Assembly: GCA_945948775.1 (NCBI GenBank)
Contig: CAMFCK010000025.1
Coordinates: forward strand, 1-8,159
DNA: 8,159 nt
Reading direction: 5' to 3'
DNA from: an uncultured Clostridia bacterium
GTDB taxonomy: Bacteria; Bacillota; Clostridia; UBA1381
The position numbers were made by a program, and so were the translations under genes. Below, one piece after another: positions 5,521 through 8,159 of this stretch (its first letter is position 1; each line of letters opens with the position of its first letter). The notes beneath the pieces are model-generated. The model did no database searches, was not told where the DNA came from, and saw only the letters and a program-made list of their open reading frames with translations.

Positions 5521-5556
5521 AACATTCATTCTCCTTTATCTCGTGTTATAAACTAC

Positions 5557-5585
5557 ATTATACCAAATTTGTATGAGTATTGCAA
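5557..5585 (-). promoter_or_regulatory. yajC promoter
   Basis: On the minus strand TTGCAA (5585-5580), a 17-base spacer and TATAAT (5562-5557) preceded by TGG (extended -10). The predicted start of transcription is about 30 bases before the yajC start codon. Confidence 0.75.
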
Positions 5586-5591
5586 GCTTTA

Positions 5592-6161
5592 TTAAAGATT
5601 TTTTATGCCCTTCACCATATTTTTTAATTCCTCGCCCTGTGCAATCAGTTTTCCGTGCTCTGCAAGAAATCTTTCATTTGAACCTGCAAAGGAAACTCGT
5701 TCGGCAAATTCCAGAAGTCTGCGGTCGCCGGTCGCGCCGGCGGCAAAATAATAATCCCCCAGCATATAAAGCCGCATACCCTCTGCTGTCTGCTCATCAG
5801 CAATGCGGAAGTACCCGCACAGCGCGTCAAAGCTCCAGAAACGGTATATGCAATCCGGATATTCCTTCTTTTTCACACGCACCGATTTTATATCCCTGCG
5901 GCTTACAGGCTTGGGCTGCTCGATTTTTGTCACCGTCAGTATCACGCCTCCGTCCCTGGGCGACGCCTCGACAACCACCTGTCCGTTTTGGGCATTAAAG
6001 CCGGTTTCACGCCTTACATACTCCATAATCCTGAACAGAAAGCTGTGCAGTTCAGGTGAATCCGGCGTTAAGGTTCGTATATTTATATTCATTTCAAGCA
6101 AATCATTCTGCGAGAGCATAACGCGTATCTTACGGTTGCCCTCCACCCGTTCTATCCTCAT
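5592..6161 (-). CDS. MecA-like adaptor protein
   Basis: A 189-residue protein with the two-part layout of MecA/YpbH adaptors, which hand substrates to the ClpC-ClpP protease in Firmicutes. The N-terminus MRIERVEGNRKIRVMLSQND followed by LLE matches the substrate-binding domain start (MRIERV..N.IR..L...DL), and FRIMEYVRRETGF, GQVVVEASPRDGGVILTVTK complete that domain up to about residue 80. A charged linker follows. The C-terminal ClpC-binding domain (about 100-175) shows IYRFWSFDAL, then RLYMLGDYYFA and FLAEHGKLI, as in MecA. B. subtilis MecA has 218 residues, so linker and acidic parts are shorter here. AAGGA stands 7 bases before ATG 6161. It lies between dusB and yajC with its own candidate promoter. 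Which proteins it targets cannot be told; competence genes are not in the window. Confidence 0.8.
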   Translation of the reverse strand: MRIERVEGNRKIRVMLSQNDLLEMNINIRTLTPDSPELHSFLFRIMEYVRRETGFNAQNGQVVVEASPRDGGVILTVTKIEQPKPVSRRDIKSVRVKKKEYPDCIYRFWSFDALCGYFRIADEQTAEGMRLYMLGDYYFAAGATGDRRLLEFAERVSFAGSNERFLAEHGKLIAQGEELKNMVKGIKNL

Positions 6162-6218
6162 ATCATATTCCTTTCCATGCAGAAGAACCGCCGTTCAGCT
6201 CTTTTGTCTTTATAAAAT

Positions 6219-6247
6219 ATTATACTATACTTCAAGCGTTTTGGGAA
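6219..6247 (-). promoter_or_regulatory. Candidate promoter of the MecA-like gene
   Basis: On the minus strand TTCCCA (6247-6242), a 17-base spacer and TATAAT (6224-6219). The -35 box matches at 4 of 6 positions. No terminator is seen between dusB and this gene, so read-through from dusB is also possible. Confidence 0.5.
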
Positions 6248-6306
6248 TAGTTTTTTTTAATTTCTTTAAATTACCTTACTATACTCTCACGCGGAAACAA
6301 ACCCAT

Positions 6307-7272
6307 TTATTCCCTTTCCGACGCCTCCCGTATTATTTTCTCCAACGGTGCAAGGCTTTGTGCTTCAAATATTCTGGTTCTTATCTCTCCTGCGCCGGGC
6401 ACTCCCTTAATATACCATGCCAGATGCTTGCGCGCCTCCTTTATTCCTCTTGCTTCTCCCTTATCCCGGCACAGCATACGCGCATGATAAAGTGCGGCAT
6501 CAAGCCGATCGCGCCCGGACGGATAAAATTTAACGCCGCCCGTTTTAATAAGTTCGCTAATCTGCCGGAAAATAAACGGATTTCCCTGCGCGCCGCGGCC
6601 TACCATTACAGCATCGCAGCCGGTCTGCTCAAGCATATTTACAGCGTCCTCGGCGCTGAAAATATCGCCGCTGCCAATTACCGGAATATCAAGCTTGCTT
6701 TTGATTTCCTTAATAATATCCCAGTCTGCCCGTCCGCTGTAAAACATCATCCTTGTACGCGGATGCACCGCAACCGCCGCCGCTCCGCTTTCCTGCATAC
6801 GTTTTGCAAAATCAACCGCATTAATATTATCCTCGTCCCAGCCCGAACGGATTTTCACCGTCACCGGCGTACCTTTTGCGCCGCAGACCGCCGCGCGCAC
6901 AATTTCCTGCGCAAGCTCCGGCTTTTTCATCAGAGTGCTGCCATCGCCGTTGTTGACGATCTTCGGTGCCGGACAGCCCATATTTATATCGAGAATATCC
7001 GCCCCATATGAAAGCGCCTTCTGCGCCTCAGCCTCGATGATATCCGGCTCGCTTCCGAAAATCTGCGCAGCGGACGGCGTTTCCTCAACATCGCGCGCCA
7101 ACAGCTCGGCAGTCTTTTTATCATTATAGTACAGTCCCTTAGCGCTGACCATTTCGGTATAGGTCATACCTGCTCCCCAGCTCCGGCATATTCTTCGGAA
7201 GGTAATATCGGTAATTCCTGCCATCGGCGCTAAAAAAATATTATTTTTTATTTCAATTGTTCCTATTTTCAT
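6307..7272 (-). CDS. dusB: tRNA-dihydrouridine synthase, DusB type
   Basis: A flavin enzyme that reduces uridine to dihydrouridine in the D-loop of tRNA with NADPH. The product is 321 residues from ATG 7272, a normal length. The FMN-binding TIM barrel opens with NNIFLAPMAGITDITFRRIC. The catalytic cysteine is C100 in NMGCPAPKIVNNGDGSTLM. K140 (VTVKIRSGW), H170 (VHPRTRMMFYSGRADW), GSGDI at 200-204 and VGRGAQGNPFIF form the flavin site. The C-terminal helical domain carries RKHLAWYIKGVPGAGEIR, as in DusB-type proteins. Upstream GTG 7281 and ATG 7278 are possible, but ATG 7272 follows GGTGA and gives the usual MKIG-type N-terminus. It is divergent from the small-gene operon at 7384. Confidence 0.95.
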   Translation of the reverse strand: MKIGTIEIKNNIFLAPMAGITDITFRRICRSWGAGMTYTEMVSAKGLYYNDKKTAELLARDVEETPSAAQIFGSEPDIIEAEAQKALSYGADILDINMGCPAPKIVNNGDGSTLMKKPELAQEIVRAAVCGAKGTPVTVKIRSGWDEDNINAVDFAKRMQESGAAAVAVHPRTRMMFYSGRADWDIIKEIKSKLDIPVIGSGDIFSAEDAVNMLEQTGCDAVMVGRGAQGNPFIFRQISELIKTGGVKFYPSGRDRLDAALYHARMLCRDKGEARGIKEARKHLAWYIKGVPGAGEIRTRIFEAQSLAPLEKIIREASERE

Positions 7273-7310
7273 CAGCATCACCGTATCCGTAATTAGTCCT
7301 GCGTTTGGTT

Positions 7311-7339
7311 ATTATATCATTTTCAAAAGAATTTGTAAA
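7311..7339 (-). promoter_or_regulatory. dusB promoter
   Basis: On the minus strand TTTACA (7339-7334), a 17-base spacer and TATAAT (7316-7311) preceded by TGA (extended -10). The match to the sigma-A consensus is 11 of 12. It points away from, and its -35 nearly abuts, the promoter region of the + strand small genes. Confidence 0.75.
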
Positions 7340-7355
7340 GCTTTTTATATTTTTA

Positions 7356-7363
7356 CATATAAT
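7356..7363 (+). promoter_or_regulatory. Candidate -10 element of the small-gene operon
   Basis: CATATAAT at 7356-7363 contains a perfect TATAAT and also fits the -10 form CATAHAMT known for the sporulation factor sigma-E. No convincing -35 of either type is at the right distance. The leader to the start codon at 7384 would be only about 14 bases and begin within the ribosome binding site. Which sigma factor reads it is open. Confidence 0.4.
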
Positions 7364-7383
7364 ATACTGAGGTGATTATAATT

Positions 7384-7632
7384 ATGAAGGACAATGTGAG
7401 TAAAAAGCTTGATGCACTGCTGTCTGACAAAGACGCAGCACAAATCAAACGCTTTGTGGCAAGCGCAGAGGGGCAAAAGCTGAAACAGCAGCTTGCCGGC
7501 GCAGATAAAAATAAAATAGTGGAAGAATTTCTGAAAATGGATACGGCAGAGCTTAAAAAGAAGCTTGCTTCTGCAAATCTGTCGGGACTTTCAGGTATGA
7601 GCGCAGAGCAGATAATTAAAAAGCTGAGGTGA
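7384..7632 (+). CDS. Small lysine-rich helical protein of unknown function
   Basis: An 82-residue protein with no signal peptide, membrane segment or cysteine. It is rich in Lys, Ala and Leu, and looks helical throughout. Two similar pieces, LKQQLAGADKNKI and LKKKLASANLSGL, suggest an internal repeat. The start is ATG 7384, because AGGTGA (7370-7375) stands 8 bases upstream; the in-frame GTG at 7372 overlaps that site. It is the first of three same-strand genes with gaps of 6 and 18 bases, so an operon is very likely. I do not recognise a named family. Small proteins of this kind, paired with a second gene like the one at 7639, occur in Clostridia to my memory, but no function can be given. 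Confidence 0.75.
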   Translation: MKDNVSKKLDALLSDKDAAQIKRFVASAEGQKLKQQLAGADKNKIVEEFLKMDTAELKKKLASANLSGLSGMSAEQIIKKLR

Positions 7633-7638
7633 TTTAAG

Positions 7639-7995
7639 TTGGCAGATATGATGGATACTCTCAAAGGACTTTTAGGCGATAACGCAGGGGATAAAATAAA
7701 GACGGCTCTGGGCGCGCTCAATGCCGTTTCTGACAGCGGCTCCTCAAAAGATGACGACAGCAGCGGCAGCTCTGACAATATGCCCGCTCCGGTCCGTAAT
7801 CAACAGATAAATGATGACAGTCTTGAATACATAATGAAGATCAAGAACATTGCTGACGAGTTATCTAACCCGAACGACGCAAGGTCAAACCTTTTGATGT
7901 CCCTCCGCCCGTATATGCGCAGCACCAGGCAGAAGGGCATTGATAATGCAGTGCGGATATTAAATCTGACCAAATTTTCAGGTCTGTTCCGCTAA
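7639..7995 (+). CDS. Small protein of unknown function with basic C-terminal motif
   Basis: A 118-residue protein in three parts: a short N-terminal helix (MADMMDTLKGLLGD), a low-complexity Ser/Asp/Gly linker at about residues 34-50, and a conserved-looking C-terminal part with SLEYIMKIKNIADEL followed by RSNLLMSLRPYMRSTRQKGI and DNAVRILNLTKF. The LL.SLRPY..S.RQ..ID.A..I..L pattern resembles uncharacterised clostridial proteins that I recall with LIRALKPLLS...RQ..ID-type ends; this is memory, not a search. The start is TTG 7639: GAGGTGA, which overlaps the stop codon of the preceding gene, lies 6 bases upstream, while the next ATG (7648) is too far away. No membrane segment or cysteine. Translational coupling with the preceding gene is likely. 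Confidence 0.75.
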   Translation: MADMMDTLKGLLGDNAGDKIKTALGALNAVSDSGSSKDDDSSGSSDNMPAPVRNQQINDDSLEYIMKIKNIADELSNPNDARSNLLMSLRPYMRSTRQKGIDNAVRILNLTKFSGLFR

Positions 7996-8013
7996 GAAAG
8001 GAGGGAACCGGTC

Positions 8014-8159
8014 TTGTACCGGAAATATTACAGCTATAACGATATGCCGCATCCTGTAAAGCCGCTGCCTGTACCCGGCGCGCAGACTCCCTGCACATCG
8101 GATAAAAATGACTGCAATCCGTTCAAAACGGATAATTCCTCACCGCAGCATAAGCAAGG
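8014..8159 (+). CDS. Proline-rich N-terminus of a third small-operon gene (3' partial)
   Basis: A TTG start at 8014 is supported by AGGAGG at 7999-8004, 9 bases upstream, and the frame stays open for 48 codons to the right edge. The visible protein begins MYRKYYSYNDMPHPVKPLPV and continues with a Pro-, Asn-, Asp- and Thr-rich, probably disordered segment containing two cysteines (residues 29 and 35). The tyrosine-rich start followed by a proline-rich stretch resembles surface or spore-associated proteins, but no family can be named. It starts 18 bases after the stop of the preceding gene and is the likely third cistron of the operon. Confidence 0.65.
   Translation, partial: MYRKYYSYNDMPHPVKPLPVPGAQTPCTSDKNDCNPFKTDNSSPQHKQ

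Noticed and set aside
5803..7011. A 402-codon + strand frame across dusB and the MecA-like gene
   Set aside because: It is antisense to two well-recognised genes, spans their boundary, and has no family resemblance or ribosome binding site.
1..8159. CRISPR arrays, tRNA or rRNA genes, riboswitches, replication origins
   Set aside because: No spaced direct repeats, no cloverleaf or rRNA motifs, and no recognisable riboswitch core were seen on either strand by eye.

Overview
The window looks like chromosome of a strictly anaerobic, spore-former-type Firmicute (class Clostridia). The grounds are the [FeFe]-hydrogenase maturase HydG, a Crp/Fnr regulator, a MecA-like adaptor, clostridial-type SecG and YajC, Gram-positive AGGAGG-type ribosome binding sites and near-consensus sigma-A promoters. 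The species cannot be told from the sequence.

Layout. 1-1230: the right-hand part of an IS3-family insertion sequence (OrfA, -1 frameshift region, OrfB with an intact DDE triad, right inverted repeat); its left end lies outside the window. 1258-2688 (-): hydG, which converges on the IS. 2780-3430 (-): a Crp/Fnr-family regulator with its own promoter. The 91-base gap between regulator and hydG holds a Crp/Fnr-type palindrome centred at about -41.5 from a predicted hydG start of transcription, so the regulator may activate hydG. 3525-3950: a gene-free stretch with a near-consensus + strand promoter, a MarR-type palindrome over its -10 box, and a perfect 58-base hairpin element, but no recognisable gene. 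3977-4219 (+): secG with promoter and terminator. 4416-5083: a decayed stretch holding fragments of carbohydrate-active enzymes. 5104-5520 (-): yajC; 5592-6161 (-): a MecA-like adaptor; 6307-7272 (-): a DusB-type tRNA-dihydrouridine synthase; each has a candidate promoter. From 7384 (+) a run of three tightly spaced small genes of unknown function starts divergently from dusB and leaves the window.

How the parts fit. hydG and the regulator form an anaerobic redox module. secG and yajC both encode small Sec-translocon accessory membrane proteins and lie on either side of the decayed stretch. mecA (protein quality control) and dusB (tRNA modification) are housekeeping genes. No rRNA, tRNA or CRISPR array was seen. 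The least explained parts are the operator upstream of hydG, the orphan MarR-like promoter, the long palindrome and the small-gene operon at the right edge.
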